This document shows, one piece after another, positions 16,380-25,030 of a stretch of 64,000 nt of DNA. The stretch is from Thermococcus sibiricus MM 739. GTDB taxonomy: Archaea > Methanobacteriota_B > Thermococci > Thermococcales > Thermococcaceae. The stretch spans positions 310,001 to 374,000 of the forward strand of contig NC_012883.1 of NCBI RefSeq assembly GCF_000022545.1. The letters run 5' to 3'. The translations under genes and the position numbers were made by a program. Every line of letters begins with the position of its first letter. The stretch's first letter is position 1. Below the pieces are notes generated by a model. It was given only the letters and a program-made list of their open reading frames with translations, was not told the DNA's origin and did no database searches.

Positions 16380-17190
16380 AGAGATGCTCATCTGTGATAA
16401 CGTCACGAAAGTATTCACATCAGGCTTCATCAAAAAAATAGTGGTCAAAGCGGTTGACAACGTGTCCTTTACGGTTAAAGAGGGCGAGATAATATCCCTG
16501 ATAGGACAGAGCGGTTCTGGAAAAACCACTCTTGGAAAGATAATACTCCGGCTTATCCCTCCTACTTCTGGAAGGGTGCTTTTTTACGGGAGGGATATTT
16601 GGAAGGAGATAAAAACCAAAGAGGAGCGCAAAGAGTACTGGAGACAGGTGCACGCGGTCTTCCAGAACCCTATGGGGAGCTTTAACACTTTCTACAAGGT
16701 AGATAGAGTCCTAAACCAAGCTCTTGAGCTCATAGGTGTTGAACCCAATTCAGAGGAGGGCATACGCCTAAAAGAAGAGTCTCTTAAGGCAGTGGGCCTA
16801 AATCCAGGGGAGATCCTTGGAAAATATCCTCACCAGCTCTCTGGGGGTCAGGTTCAGAGGGTCATGATATCAAGAAGCTGGATTCTAAAGCCAAAGCTGT
16901 TAATCGCTGACGAAGCAGTTTCAATGCTGGACGTGTCAACGAGGGGTAGGATAGTAGAGATTTTCAAGGATCTCCGCAACAAGCTTGGAAGTTCTATAAT
17001 ATTCATATCCCATGACATAGGCTTATCCTACTTCATCTCTGACAGGGTCTTCATAATGTACAAGGGAAAGATCGTGGAGGCGGGGACACCTCAAGAAGTT
17101 ATTGATAACCCGCAGCATGAATACACTAAGACGCTCGTAGAAAGTGTTCCAACCGTTTACAGGAAATGGGAGGACTTTATGGAGGTGTGA
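16372..17190 (+). CDS. cbtF: ABC transporter ATP-binding protein (CbtF/DppF-like)
   Basis: A 272-residue ATPase that partners CbtD. Walker A GQSGSGKTT near residue 44, Q-loop VFQNPMGSFN, signature LSGGQVQR, and Walker B LLIADEAVSMLDV. It lacks the full cysteine-bearing C-terminal extension of its partner. ATG has GGAGGTAGG upstream, inside the end of the previous gene. Confidence 0.87.
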   Translation: MTREMLICDNVTKVFTSGFIKKIVVKAVDNVSFTVKEGEIISLIGQSGSGKTTLGKIILRLIPPTSGRVLFYGRDIWKEIKTKEERKEYWRQVHAVFQNPMGSFNTFYKVDRVLNQALELIGVEPNSEEGIRLKEESLKAVGLNPGEILGKYPHQLSGGQVQRVMISRSWILKPKLLIADEAVSMLDVSTRGRIVEIFKDLRNKLGSSIIFISHDIGLSYFISDRVFIMYKGKIVEAGTPQEVIDNPQHEYTKTLVESVPTVYRKWEDFMEV

Positions 17191-17193
17191 AAG

Positions 17194-18657
17194 TTGCTCA
17201 GGTTTCCTAAGGAGTTCCTATTTGGTTACTCTTGGTCTGGATTCCAGTTTGAGATGGGATTGAAAGGGAGTGAAGTGCCCCACAGTGACTGGTGGGCTTG
17301 GGTTCACGACGTGGAGAACATAGCCTCCGGTTTGGTTAGTGGGGACCTGCCAGAAAACGGCCCGGCCTACTGGCACCTTTACAAGCAGGATCATGACATC
17401 GCTGAAAAACTTGGAATGGGTGCCATAAGAGGGGGAATAGAGTGGGCGAGGCTCTTTCCGAAGCCCACCTTTGACGTTAAGGCAGACATTGAGAAGGATG
17501 AAGAAGGAAATATGGTTGCTGTCGATGTTCCGGAGAGAGCCATTGTGGAGATGGAAAAGCTGGCGGACATGAAAGCACTTGAACATTATCGAAAGATCTA
17601 TTCGGACTGGAAAGATCGGGGTAAGGTCTTCATCTTGAACCTCTATCACTGGCCACTTCCGCTCTGGCTTCATGACCCAATCAAAGTGAGAAGACTCGGT
17701 CCTGACAGGGCTCCAAGCGGGTGGCTTGACGAGAGAAGTGTTGTGGAGTTTGCGAAGTTCGTGGCTTTCGTGAGCTACCATCTTGACGAGCTGGTGGACA
17801 TGTGGAGCACCATGAACGAGCCCAACGTGGTCTTTGAAAACGGCTACTCAAGGCCAACTTCTGGCTTTCCACCGGGTTATCTGAGCTTTGAGGCCTCTGA
17901 AAAAGTCGCCAAAAATCTCATCCAGGCCCACGCCCGTGCGTACGACGCCATAAAAGAGCACTCTGACAAGCCCGTTGGACTAATATACGCTTACACATGG
18001 CTAGACTCTCTAAGGGAAGACATCGAAGATGAAGTAAAGAGAATACGCGAGACAAACCTTCACCGCTTCGTGGACTCTGTTTACTTCGGCAGTTCGAGCC
18101 TCTCTGAGGGTAGGGAAGACTTGAAAGGCCGCGTCGATTGGCTTGGGGTGAACTATTACTCAAGGCTTGCCTTTGATAAGGTGGGAGATTACATAATGCC
18201 CGTATCAGGTTATGGATTTTCGGGTGTCAAGAGGGGCTACGCAAAGTCAGGAAGGCCATGTAGTGACTTCGGATGGGAGATATATCCCGAGGGACTTGAG
18301 AAGCTTCTCAAAGAACTTCATGAGAAATACAGCGTTCCAATGATTATAGCAGAGAACGGGATTGCCGACGAGAGCGATAGGTACAGGCCCTATTACCTCG
18401 TGAGTCATCTCCAGGCGATTCATAACGCTATGAAAGCCGGGGCGGATGTAAGAGGTTACCTGCACTGGTCATTAACGGACAACTACGAGTGGGCTCAGGG
18501 CTTCAGGATGCGCTTCGGACTCCTTCATGTAGACTTCGAAACTAAAAAGCGGTACCTGAGACCTAGTGCCCTCGTGTTCAGGGAGATAGCGACACATAAG
18601 GAAATACCCGAAGAACTGAGCCATTTGGCAGATTTAACGCCCCTGATGCGGCAGTGA
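17194..18657 (+). CDS. GH1 beta-glycosidase (second copy), TTG start
   Basis: A 487-residue cytoplasmic GH1 enzyme: acid/base Glu209 in STMNEPNVV, nucleophile Glu387 in IIAENGIADE, and YLHWSLTDNYEWAQGF in the active-site wall. It starts at TTG 17194 with GGAGGTG 6 nt upstream, 3 nt after the last transporter stop, so imported oligomers and hydrolase are made together. It is clearly related to the GH1 protein at 3628-5133 (shared SGFQFEMG, GDLPE, RSVVEF/RSIIEF blocks) yet distinct, suggesting a split of substrate preference rather than redundancy. More GC-rich codon choice than the sugar genes at 32-45 kb. Confidence 0.92.
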   Translation: MLRFPKEFLFGYSWSGFQFEMGLKGSEVPHSDWWAWVHDVENIASGLVSGDLPENGPAYWHLYKQDHDIAEKLGMGAIRGGIEWARLFPKPTFDVKADIEKDEEGNMVAVDVPERAIVEMEKLADMKALEHYRKIYSDWKDRGKVFILNLYHWPLPLWLHDPIKVRRLGPDRAPSGWLDERSVVEFAKFVAFVSYHLDELVDMWSTMNEPNVVFENGYSRPTSGFPPGYLSFEASEKVAKNLIQAHARAYDAIKEHSDKPVGLIYAYTWLDSLREDIEDEVKRIRETNLHRFVDSVYFGSSSLSEGREDLKGRVDWLGVNYYSRLAFDKVGDYIMPVSGYGFSGVKRGYAKSGRPCSDFGWEIYPEGLEKLLKELHEKYSVPMIIAENGIADESDRYRPYYLVSHLQAIHNAMKAGADVRGYLHWSLTDNYEWAQGFRMRFGLLHVDFETKKRYLRPSALVFREIATHKEIPEELSHLADLTPLMRQ

Positions 18658-18855
18658 CTATATTTCCCTTTTTATTTTTGCCCTTATTTTTGCTGCCAAT
18701 TCTATTATTCCAATGAGCGTTATGAGTAGCATAAAAAGGCCCACCTTGAAGGTAAGTGTGTGCACTTCATTTCTAAGGGCAATGACGGTATAAAGGCTCA
18801 GCAGAAAGAACCAGACCATAAAAAAGAGAAAATGTCTGTATCGATCAACTTCCAT
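18658..18855 (-). CDS. Small two-helix membrane protein, unknown function
   Basis: 65 residues from the ATG at 18855, which has GGTGG 7 nt upstream: a short charged start (MEVDRYRH), two hydrophobic helices (LFFMVWFFLLSLYTVIAL and VGLFMLLITLIGIIELAA) separated by about ten residues, and a basic tail KIRAKIKREI. Convergent with the GH1 gene; its stop codon directly abuts that gene's stop with no spacer. I do not recognise a family. Confidence 0.5.
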   Translation of the reverse strand: MEVDRYRHFLFFMVWFFLLSLYTVIALRNEVHTLTFKVGLFMLLITLIGIIELAAKIRAKIKREI

Positions 18856-19098
18856 TTTCCTTCCACCATCAGAATGTCCCATCGTAGAAATATTAAGTTT
18901 TTGGGTTTCGTTTTTCACGATGTATTTATCTTAACTAAACTTTTTGTTTCGACAAAAGGGTTCAAGACTGAAATTACCAGATTGTATTGGAGGTTAGACC
19001 TTATTTCTTCCCCGTTCTTTCTTTGAAGTATGATGAAAAACTTAAATCTAACTCCCCCCACACCTTATTCTGTTAGTACTTATTTGACACTGTAAAGG

Positions 19099-19106
19099 TT
19101 TATAAC
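19099..19106 (+). promoter_or_regulatory. TATA box for cbf5
   Basis: TTTATAAC about 32 nt before the ATG at 19138. The predicted transcript starts at the GTAGGTGGG ribosome-binding site, so the leader is only a few bases. Confidence 0.55.
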
Positions 19107-19137
19107 CTCTTTTCTCAATTTTTTGTAGGTGGGTAGA

Positions 19138-20148
19138 ATGGGTAGAAAAAAAGAAAGGCGAGAGGCAATACTTCCCGCTGATCTCAAAAGAGAAATCATT
19201 ATCAAGGACGAGAAAGCTGAAACCAACCCAAAATGGGGTTTTCCTCCAGAGAAAAGGCCTATTGAGATGCATATGCAGTTTGGTATTATAAGTCTTGATA
19301 AGCCTCCGGGCCCCACGAGCCATGAAGTTGTGGCGTGGATAAAAAAGCTTCTTAACCTTCAAAAAGCTGGCCACGGAGGAACTTTGGACCCAAAAGTTAC
19401 TGGAGTTTTACCTGTAGCTTTAGAAAGGGCCACGAGGGTTGTTCAAGCACTTTTGCCGGCAGGTAAAGAGTATGTGGCTTTGATGCACCTTCATGGTGAA
19501 GTACCAGAGGATAAAATAAGGGTAGTTATGAAGGAATTCGAAGGGGAAATAATCCAAAGGCCTCCTTTGAGAAGTGCCGTTAAGAGAAGACTTAGAACTA
19601 GAAAGGTGTATTATATTGATGTCCTTGAGATAGAGGGCAAGGATGTGCTTTTTAGGGTAGGAGTTGAAGCAGGGACATACATCCGTTCGCTCATCCATCA
19701 TATTGGTTTGGCTTTGGGAGTAGGCGCTCACATGTCCGAGCTGAGAAGAACAAGAAGTGGGCCGTTTAAGGAAGATGAAACCCTTGTTACCCTGCATGAC
19801 CTTATAGATGCCTACTATTTCTGGAAAGAAGATGGCATTGAGGAATATTTTAGGAGAGCAATCCAGCCGATGGAAAAAGCTGTGGAGCATCTTCCGAAGG
19901 TGTGGATAAGGGATTCCGCAGTTGCTGCCATTACTCATGGTGCTGACTTAGCAGTTCCCGGGATAGTAAAGCTCCATAAAGGCATAAAACCCGACGACCT
20001 TGTTGCGATAATGACCCTCAAGGATGAACTCGTCGCTTTAGGCAAGGCAAAGATGAACACACAGGAGATGCTTACTAAAACCAAGGGCATTGCAGTTGAT
20101 GTTGAGAAAGTTTTCATGCCAAGGGACTGGTATCCGAAGATGTGGTAA
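19138..20148 (+). CDS. truB: tRNA/rRNA pseudouridine synthase Cbf5 (TruB family)
   Basis: The catalytic subunit of archaeal H/ACA ribonucleoproteins; it converts uridine to pseudouridine in rRNA and makes tRNA psi55. From ATG 19138 the catalytic Asp is residue 84 in GGTLDPKVTGVLPV; the KPPGPTSHEV start of the TruB core and a C-terminal PUA domain (about 255-330, DLAVPGIVKLHKGIKPDD) are present. 336 residues, normal for the family. An in-frame GTG at 19129 lies within the ribosome-binding site and is rejected. Confidence 0.95.
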   Translation: MGRKKERREAILPADLKREIIIKDEKAETNPKWGFPPEKRPIEMHMQFGIISLDKPPGPTSHEVVAWIKKLLNLQKAGHGGTLDPKVTGVLPVALERATRVVQALLPAGKEYVALMHLHGEVPEDKIRVVMKEFEGEIIQRPPLRSAVKRRLRTRKVYYIDVLEIEGKDVLFRVGVEAGTYIRSLIHHIGLALGVGAHMSELRRTRSGPFKEDETLVTLHDLIDAYYFWKEDGIEEYFRRAIQPMEKAVEHLPKVWIRDSAVAAITHGADLAVPGIVKLHKGIKPDDLVAIMTLKDELVALGKAKMNTQEMLTKTKGIAVDVEKVFMPRDWYPKMW

Positions 20149-20199
20149 GCTTTTCATTTTCCCACTTAGATTTATAAACCCCTCATCTAACTTTCGATC

Positions 20200-20787
20200 A
20201 TGAGCCACTATTATTCTCAAGAGCCGAACGTTCCGTTAAAGACCAAAATGATTGAGGTAGTCATTAGAGGAGAGCGTTTTAGATTCATAACCTCCAGCGG
20301 TGTCTTCTCCTTTGGAAAACTTGATAGGGGGACGAAGTTACTTATAGAGAACATGGTACTTGAAGAAAACTGGCAGGTTTTGGATTTAGGATGCGGCTAT
20401 GGGGCGATTGGAATAGTGGCTTCACGCTTTGTGGATTATGCTGTAATGACCGATATAAACAAAAGGGCCGTAAGCATAGCAAAGAAAAACTTAAAAATCA
20501 ACAACGTTATGAATGCCGAAGTAAGATGGGGCCATCTCTATGAACCTGTGAAGGGAGAAAGGTTTCACAGCATAATAACGAATCCCCCAGTGCATGCCGG
20601 GAAGGATATATTGAGGGAAATAGTTATAAATGCACCCTATCATCTCTACGATGGAGGATTACTTCAAATTGTCATTCGCACTAATCAAGGCGCAAAGTAT
20701 ATTAAGGGCCTCATGGAGGAGAATTTCAACGAAGTAAAAGAAATTGCGAGGGGATCGGGCTTTAGAGTGTATGCCGGGATAGCCTAG
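20200..20787 (+). CDS. RsmC-like class I methyltransferase
   Basis: 195 residues with a Rossmann methyltransferase core: SAM motif [13 protein letters not shown] near residue 63, acidic TDINKRA near 90 and catalytic-loop NPPVHAG near 128, the signature of RsmC/RlmG small-domain enzymes that methylate guanine N2 in rRNA. The exact RNA target is unknown. The last five codons and the stop (Ala-Gly-Ile-Ala-TAG) are the first 15 bases of the tRNA-Ser gene, an unusual same-strand overlap. A TATA-like TTTATAAAC lies at 20170-20178, so the ATG is nearly leaderless. Confidence 0.85.
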   Translation: MSHYYSQEPNVPLKTKMIEVVIRGERFRFITSSGVFSFGKLDRGTKLLIENMVLEENWQVLDLGCGYGAIGIVASRFVDYAVMTDINKRAVSIAKKNLKINNVMNAEVRWGHLYEPVKGERFHSIITNPPVHAGKDILREIVINAPYHLYDGGLLQIVIRTNQGAKYIKGLMEENFNEVKEIARGSGFRVYAGIA

Positions 20788-20859
20788 CCTGGGATGGCGC
20801 GGGCCTTGAGAGCCCGTGGGCGTTTGCCCGCCGGGGTTCAAATCCCCGTCCCGGCGCCA
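20773..20859 (+). tRNA. tRNA-Ser (anticodon TGA)
   Basis: Acceptor GCCGGGA pairs with TCCCGGC before discriminator G and an encoded CCA. The anticodon loop is CTTGAGA within a CGGGC/GCCCG stem, and a long variable arm (GGGC/GCCC) marks a class II serine tRNA. Its first 15 bases are also the end of the methyltransferase gene. Confidence 0.93.
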
Positions 20860-20900
20860 AAATCCTCTTTGAAGGATTGAGGTATGGAGGTGTAATTATA

Positions 20901-21347
20901 ATGGCTGACTTTAGACATATCGTGCGTGTAGCAAATGTTGATATAGACGGGCACAAACAACTTAGATTGGCCCTTACTGGAATTAGAGGGATAGGAGTAA
21001 ACTTTGCAACAGTAATATGCAGAATAGCTGGTTTAGATCCAAAAATGAAAGCAGGTTATCTTACAGAAGAGCAAGTGAAGGCTATAGAAGCAGTCCTTGA
21101 AGATCCTGCGAAACATGGCCTCCCTTCATGGATACTCAATAGACCTAAAGATTACGAACAAGGGAGAGATATGCATCTTATCGGAGCAAAGCTTGTTATG
21201 GCATGGCGTGAGGATGTTAACAGACTTAGGAAAATCAGGGCTTACAGGGGTATCAGACATGAACTTGGTTTACCATTAAGAGGACAAAGAACTAGGTCGA
21301 ACTTTAGAAGAGGATTAACACTTGGTGTGAGCAGAAGGAAGAAGTGA
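20901..21347 (+). CDS. rps13: 30S ribosomal protein S13
   Basis: 148 residues of archaeal uS13 ([19 protein letters not shown] start, [10 protein letters not shown] helix-two-turn region, RTRSNFRRG basic tail) at the head of the small-subunit. The ATG at 20901 with GGAGGTGT upstream is the expected start; an earlier in-frame codon at 20877 falls just after the tRNA and is rejected. It is the first gene of the S13-S4-S11-RpoD cluster. Confidence 0.96.
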   Translation: MADFRHIVRVANVDIDGHKQLRLALTGIRGIGVNFATVICRIAGLDPKMKAGYLTEEQVKAIEAVLEDPAKHGLPSWILNRPKDYEQGRDMHLIGAKLVMAWREDVNRLRKIRAYRGIRHELGLPLRGQRTRSNFRRGLTLGVSRRKK

Positions 21348-21357
21348 GGTGGTACAA

Positions 21358-21900
21358 ATGGGAGATCCAAAAAGACAAAGAAAAAGGTATGAAACTCCCT
21401 CTCATCCATGGATTAAGGAAAGACTTGATAGGGAGAGGGTATTAGTACAAAAATATGCTCTTAAAAACAAGAAAGAGCTTTGGAAGCATGAAACTCAACT
21501 TAAGAACTTTAGGAGAAGAGCTAGACGTTTACTTGCTGCAAGAGGAAAACAAGCTGAAATTGAGAGGGCTCAACTTCTTCAAAGATTAGCGAGATTGGGC
21601 ATACTTCCAGAAGGAGCACACCTTGATGACGTGCTTTCACTTACAATAGATGACATTCTAGAGAGGAGGCTTCAGACATTGGTATTCAAGAAAGGTCTTG
21701 CAAGGACTATTAAGCAAGCAAGGCAGTTGATTGTCCATGGACATATCGAGGTAAATGGACAAATAATTAGATCACCGAGTTATCTTGTACTCAAAGAGGA
21801 AGAAGATGGAATAACTTATGGAAGGGCATCACCGTTTGCTAACTCCCAACACCCGGAGAGAATGGTTATTGAAGAGGTTCAAAAGGGTGAGGCACAATGA
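21358..21900 (+). CDS. rps4: 30S ribosomal protein S4
   Basis: 180 residues of archaeal uS4, starting [18 protein letters not shown], with the S4 RNA-binding domain ([20 protein letters not shown]) near 105. GAGGTGGT precedes ATG 21358. The last codon overlaps the S11 start (ATGA). Confidence 0.96.
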   Translation: MGDPKRQRKRYETPSHPWIKERLDRERVLVQKYALKNKKELWKHETQLKNFRRRARRLLAARGKQAEIERAQLLQRLARLGILPEGAHLDDVLSLTIDDILERRLQTLVFKKGLARTIKQARQLIVHGHIEVNGQIIRSPSYLVLKEEEDGITYGRASPFANSQHPERMVIEEVQKGEAQ

Positions 21901-22316
21901 GTGAAGAGCAACAAACGGTTAACATAAAGAAGAAAGAGAAATGGGGTGTAGCTCACATTTACGCCTCTTACAATAACACTATTATTCACATTACAGATCT
22001 CACCGGGGCAGAGACTATCTCAAAGTGGAGTGGGGGGATGGTGGTAAAAGCAGATAGAGACGAGTCATCTCCATATGCAGCAATGATCGCAGCTAGAAGA
22101 GCAGCTGAAGAAGCCATGGAAAAAGGAATTAATGGAGTTCACATAAAGGTTAGAGCCCCAGGGGGAAGCAAGAGCAAGAACCCAGGCCCTGGTGCCCAAG
22201 CTGCAATTAGAGCACTTGCAAGAGCAGGTCTAAGAATTGGTAGGGTAGAGGATGTTACTCCAATACCACACGATGGTACGAGACCAAAAGGTGGCAGAAG
22301 GGGAAGGAGAGTTTGA
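21897..22316 (+). CDS. rps11: 30S ribosomal protein S11
   Basis: 139 residues of uS11: [22 protein letters not shown] start, [20 protein letters not shown] core and the [18 protein letters not shown] tail. Overlaps S4 by 4 nt. The preceding GGTGAGGC inside S4 is its ribosome-binding site. Confidence 0.96.
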   Translation: MSEEQQTVNIKKKEKWGVAHIYASYNNTIIHITDLTGAETISKWSGGMVVKADRDESSPYAAMIAARRAAEEAMEKGINGVHIKVRAPGGSKSKNPGPGAQAAIRALARAGLRIGRVEDVTPIPHDGTRPKGGRRGRRV

Positions 22317-22351
22317 TTCTCCCCCTTAAAACTTCTTTTTTGGTGAGAAAA

Positions 22352-23128
22352 ATGCAAATAAAAATTCTTGAAAAAAGAGATGATGCAATCCGATTCATCT
22401 TAGAGGGTATGGACATTGCGTTTGCAAATGCTCTTAGGAGAACGATAATAGGGGAAGTGCCAACTTTTGCAATTGATGAAGTGGAATTCTACGAAAATGA
22501 TTCTGCACTCTTTGATGAGATAATAGCCCATAGATTATCTTTGATTCCTCTAACTACTCCTTTTGATAGATTTGAACTTGAAAGCATGGAGTTAGAGGAT
22601 TATACTGTGACTTTAAGTTTAGAAGCTGAAGGACCGGCGATAGTTTATTCCGGAGATTTAAAGAGTGATGATCCAGATGTGAAGCCGGTAAATCCAAACA
22701 TACCTATTGTAAAGCTTGCAGAGGGCCAGAGGTTAGTGTTTAATGCATATGCAAAAATGGGAAAAGGAAAAGATCATGCTAAATGGCAGCCAGGCTTTGC
22801 ACACTACAAATACTTGACAGAGGTTCATGTAAGTAAAGAAGTTCCTAAATGGGAGGACATTAAAAAAGCTGCAAAAAAGAAAAAGTTACCTGTTGAAGAA
22901 ACTGAGAATGAATTGATAATAACTACTATAAGAAGCTTTTACATTCCGAGAGAATTTGAACAATACATTGGAGAAAAAATAAAGGAAGAGGTAGTACCGA
23001 ATACATTCGTCTTTACAGTGGAAAGCAACGGAGAGCTCCCTGTTGAGGAAATGATAAGCGTAGCGCTCAAAATTTTAATGAGAAAGAGCGATAAATTTAT
23101 AAACGAGCTTCATAAATTAGCCGAATAG
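22352..23128 (+). CDS. rpoD: DNA-directed RNA polymerase subunit D (Rpo3)
   Basis: 258 residues; archaeal counterpart of bacterial alpha/eukaryotic Rpb3 that dimerises with Rpo11 and seeds assembly. [26 protein letters not shown] near residue 20 is the alpha-motif. ATG 22352 has GGTGAG upstream; an in-frame codon at 22313 would overlap S11 and adds no conserved sequence. I see no ferredoxin-like cysteine set in the middle domain. The stop is followed after 1 nt by tRNA-Leu. Confidence 0.95.
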   Translation: MQIKILEKRDDAIRFILEGMDIAFANALRRTIIGEVPTFAIDEVEFYENDSALFDEIIAHRLSLIPLTTPFDRFELESMELEDYTVTLSLEAEGPAIVYSGDLKSDDPDVKPVNPNIPIVKLAEGQRLVFNAYAKMGKGKDHAKWQPGFAHYKYLTEVHVSKEVPKWEDIKKAAKKKKLPVEETENELIITTIRSFYIPREFEQYIGEKIKEEVVPNTFVFTVESNGELPVEEMISVALKILMRKSDKFINELHKLAE

Positions 23129-23129
23129 C

Positions 23130-23217
23130 GCGGGGGTTGCCGAGCCTGGTCAAAGGCGCGGGATTTAGGGTCCCGTCCCGTAGGGGTTCGCGGGTTCAAA
23201 TCCCGTCCCCCGCACCA
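23130..23217 (+). tRNA. tRNA-Leu (anticodon TAG)
   Basis: Acceptor GCGGGGG/CCCCCGC, discriminator A, encoded CCA, long variable arm. Anticodon loop TTTAGGG in a CGGGA/TCCCG stem. Embedded in the ribosomal operon, 1 nt after rpoD, so it must be cut from the polycistronic transcript or have an internal promoter. Confidence 0.93.
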
Positions 23218-23268
23218 TAATGATCACCCCGTCCCTCGATGCGAGAATTAAAGAAAGGAGGAATGTTC

Positions 23269-23631
23269 ATGAAGAGGACTGGTCCAACTGATATTAATTT
23301 GAGAAGACTCATTCGCTATCTAAGGAAGAAGTCAAATGAAGAGAATGTCAAAGTATGGAAGGATATAGCATGGCGCTTAGAAAGGCCAAGAAGGCAAAAA
23401 GCCGAAGTAAATATAAGCAAGATAAATAGACACACAAAAGAAGGAGATATTATTGTAGTTCCCGGTAGTGTCTTGGGTGCAGGGGACTTGGATCACAAAG
23501 TCATTGTAGCTGCATGGAAATTCAGCGAGAAGGCAAAGGAGAAGATAATTCAAGCTGGTGGAGAGGCAATAACAATTGAAGACCTCATTGAGAGAAACCC
23601 GAGGGGTAGTGGAGTAATCATAATGGAGTGA
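23269..23631 (+). CDS. rpl18e: 50S ribosomal protein L18e
   Basis: 120 residues of archaeal eL18 ([42 protein letters not shown]). ATG 23269 is 6 nt after AAAGGAGGA; the ATG at 23263 is too close to it. Confidence 0.95.
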   Translation: MKRTGPTDINLRRLIRYLRKKSNEENVKVWKDIAWRLERPRRQKAEVNISKINRHTKEGDIIVVPGSVLGAGDLDHKVIVAAWKFSEKAKEKIIQAGGEAITIEDLIERNPRGSGVIIME

Positions 23632-23637
23632 TGAGCT

Positions 23638-24066
23638 ATGAGGATTATTAATGCTGAAGGATTAATCCTTGGAAGGCTTGCCTCAAAAGTTGCAAAAATG
23701 CTTCTTGAAGGAGAAGATGTTGTTATTATTAATGCAGAGAAGGCAATAATCACAGGAAATAGGGAGTTCATATTCGAGAAGTACAAGCAGAGGACAGAAC
23801 TTAGGACAAGGACAAACCCAAGAAAGGGTCCATTTTACCCAAAGAGAAGCGATGAGATAGTTAGAAGGACTATTAGAGGAATGCTCCCTTGGAAGACAGA
23901 CAGGGGAAGAAAAGCCTTCAAACGACTCAAAGTTTATGCTGGAGTTCCAAAAGAGTTTGAAGAGAAAGAGATTGAGACTATAATTGAGGCTCATATGTCA
24001 AGGGTTAAAACCCCCAAGTATGTAACGGTTGGAGAGGTTGCTAAATTCCTTGGTGGAAAGTTCTGA
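23638..24066 (+). CDS. rpl13: 50S ribosomal protein L13
   Basis: 142 residues of uL13: [22 protein letters not shown] start and the [24 protein letters not shown] block. GGAGTGATGAG, overlapping the end of L18e, is the ribosome-binding site. Confidence 0.96.
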   Translation: MRIINAEGLILGRLASKVAKMLLEGEDVVIINAEKAIITGNREFIFEKYKQRTELRTRTNPRKGPFYPKRSDEIVRRTIRGMLPWKTDRGRKAFKRLKVYAGVPKEFEEKEIETIIEAHMSRVKTPKYVTVGEVAKFLGGKF

Positions 24067-24076
24067 GGTGATGATA

Positions 24077-24484
24077 ATGAGGATAATCCAAACCGCAGGA
24101 AAGAGGAAAAGTGCAGTTGCGAGAGCTACCATAAAAGAAGGAAATGGTAGAGTGAGGGTTAATTACAAGCCTGTTGAAATACTTGAGCCAGAAATAGCCA
24201 GATTTACAATAATGGAGCCATTAGTTATTGCTGGAGAGGAGATACTAGGTAAAGTAGATGTTGATGTTAAAGTTGAAGGCGGAGGATTTATGGGGCAGGC
24301 TGAAGCGGCTAGAATTGCAATAGCAAGGGCGTTGGTTGAATGGACAGGAGACATGAACCTTAAAGAAAAGTTTATGAAGTATGATAGAACTATGCTCGTG
24401 GGTGACTCAAGAAGAACAGAACCACACAAACCCAACCGCTCTACAAAGGGTCCAAGAGCAAAGAGACAGAAGAGTTACCGTTGA
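24077..24484 (+). CDS. rps9: 30S ribosomal protein S9
   Basis: 135 residues of uS9, start [39 protein letters not shown] core, C-terminal [12 protein letters not shown] whose Arg reaches the P-site tRNA in this family. GAGGTGAT fits ATG 24077 better than the in-frame ATG at 24071. Confidence 0.96.
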   Translation: MRIIQTAGKRKSAVARATIKEGNGRVRVNYKPVEILEPEIARFTIMEPLVIAGEEILGKVDVDVKVEGGGFMGQAEAARIAIARALVEWTGDMNLKEKFMKYDRTMLVGDSRRTEPHKPNRSTKGPRAKRQKSYR

Positions 24485-24532
24485 TCTCCTTCAAACTTTC
24501 CTTAAAATTTAAAAACCAAAAAGGTGGTTCAC

Positions 24533-24730
24533 TTGATAGTTCCTGTGAGATGTTTCACCTGTGGAAAGGTGATTGGAGATAAATATTACATATTCAAAGA
24601 ACGTGTGGAAAAAGGGGAAGATCCTGAAAAAGTCTTGGATGACCTTGGACTTGAAAGATACTGCTGTAGAAGAATGTTCCTAAGTCATGTTGAGTTAATA
24701 GATGAGATAATGCACTACAGGGTGTACTAA
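24533..24730 (+). CDS. rpoN: DNA-directed RNA polymerase subunit N (Rpo10), TTG start
   Basis: 65 residues, small zinc-binding subunit of the polymerase assembly platform. Zinc ligands are CFTCGK near the start and CCRR near residue 44. The family start is [12 protein letters not shown], which here needs the TTG at 24533, with GGTG 6 nt before it; the GTG at 24524 inside that site is rejected. Confidence 0.94.
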   Translation: MIVPVRCFTCGKVIGDKYYIFKERVEKGEDPEKVLDDLGLERYCCRRMFLSHVELIDEIMHYRVY

Positions 24731-24749
24731 ACAACCACATTTCTTTGGA

Positions 24750-24827
24750 GGGGCCGTGGGGTAGCTTGGTCCATCCTCCTGGCTTGGGGTGCCAGAGACC
24801 CGGGTTCAAATCCCGGCGGCCCCACCA
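24750..24827 (+). tRNA. tRNA-Pro (anticodon GGG)
   Basis: Acceptor GGGGCCG/CGGCCCC, discriminator A, encoded CCA; anticodon loop TTGGGGT in a CTGGC/GCCAG stem. Lies between rpoN and rpoK in the same orientation. Confidence 0.92.
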
Positions 24828-24848
24828 AAATTTGCATGGGTGATAAAA

Positions 24849-25022
24849 ATGTTTAGATATACAAGATTTGAAAAGGCGAGAATTATAGGGGCGAGGGCTT
24901 TACAGATAGCTATGGGGGCACCAGTACTAATTAATGTTCCAGAAGGTGCTAGTCCATTAGATGCTGCAATAGTGGAATTTGAGAAGGGTATAATCCCAAT
25001 AACCGTTATAAGACCCAGTTAG
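24849..25022 (+). CDS. rpoK: DNA-directed RNA polymerase subunit K (Rpo6)
   Basis: 57 residues of the omega/Rpb6 homologue: [23 protein letters not shown] and the [15 protein letters not shown] end. GGTGAT lies before ATG 24849, 22 nt after the tRNA-Pro CCA. Confidence 0.95.
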   Translation: MFRYTRFEKARIIGARALQIAMGAPVLINVPEGASPLDAAIVEFEKGIIPITVIRPS

Positions 25023-25030
25023 GTGATCCG

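Noticed and set aside
24533-24535. TTG starts (rpoN, GH1 at 17194, GH130) as signs of mis-annotation
   Set aside because: Each has a well-spaced GGTG or GGAGG site and gives the expected family N-terminus; TTG starts are ordinary in Thermococcales.
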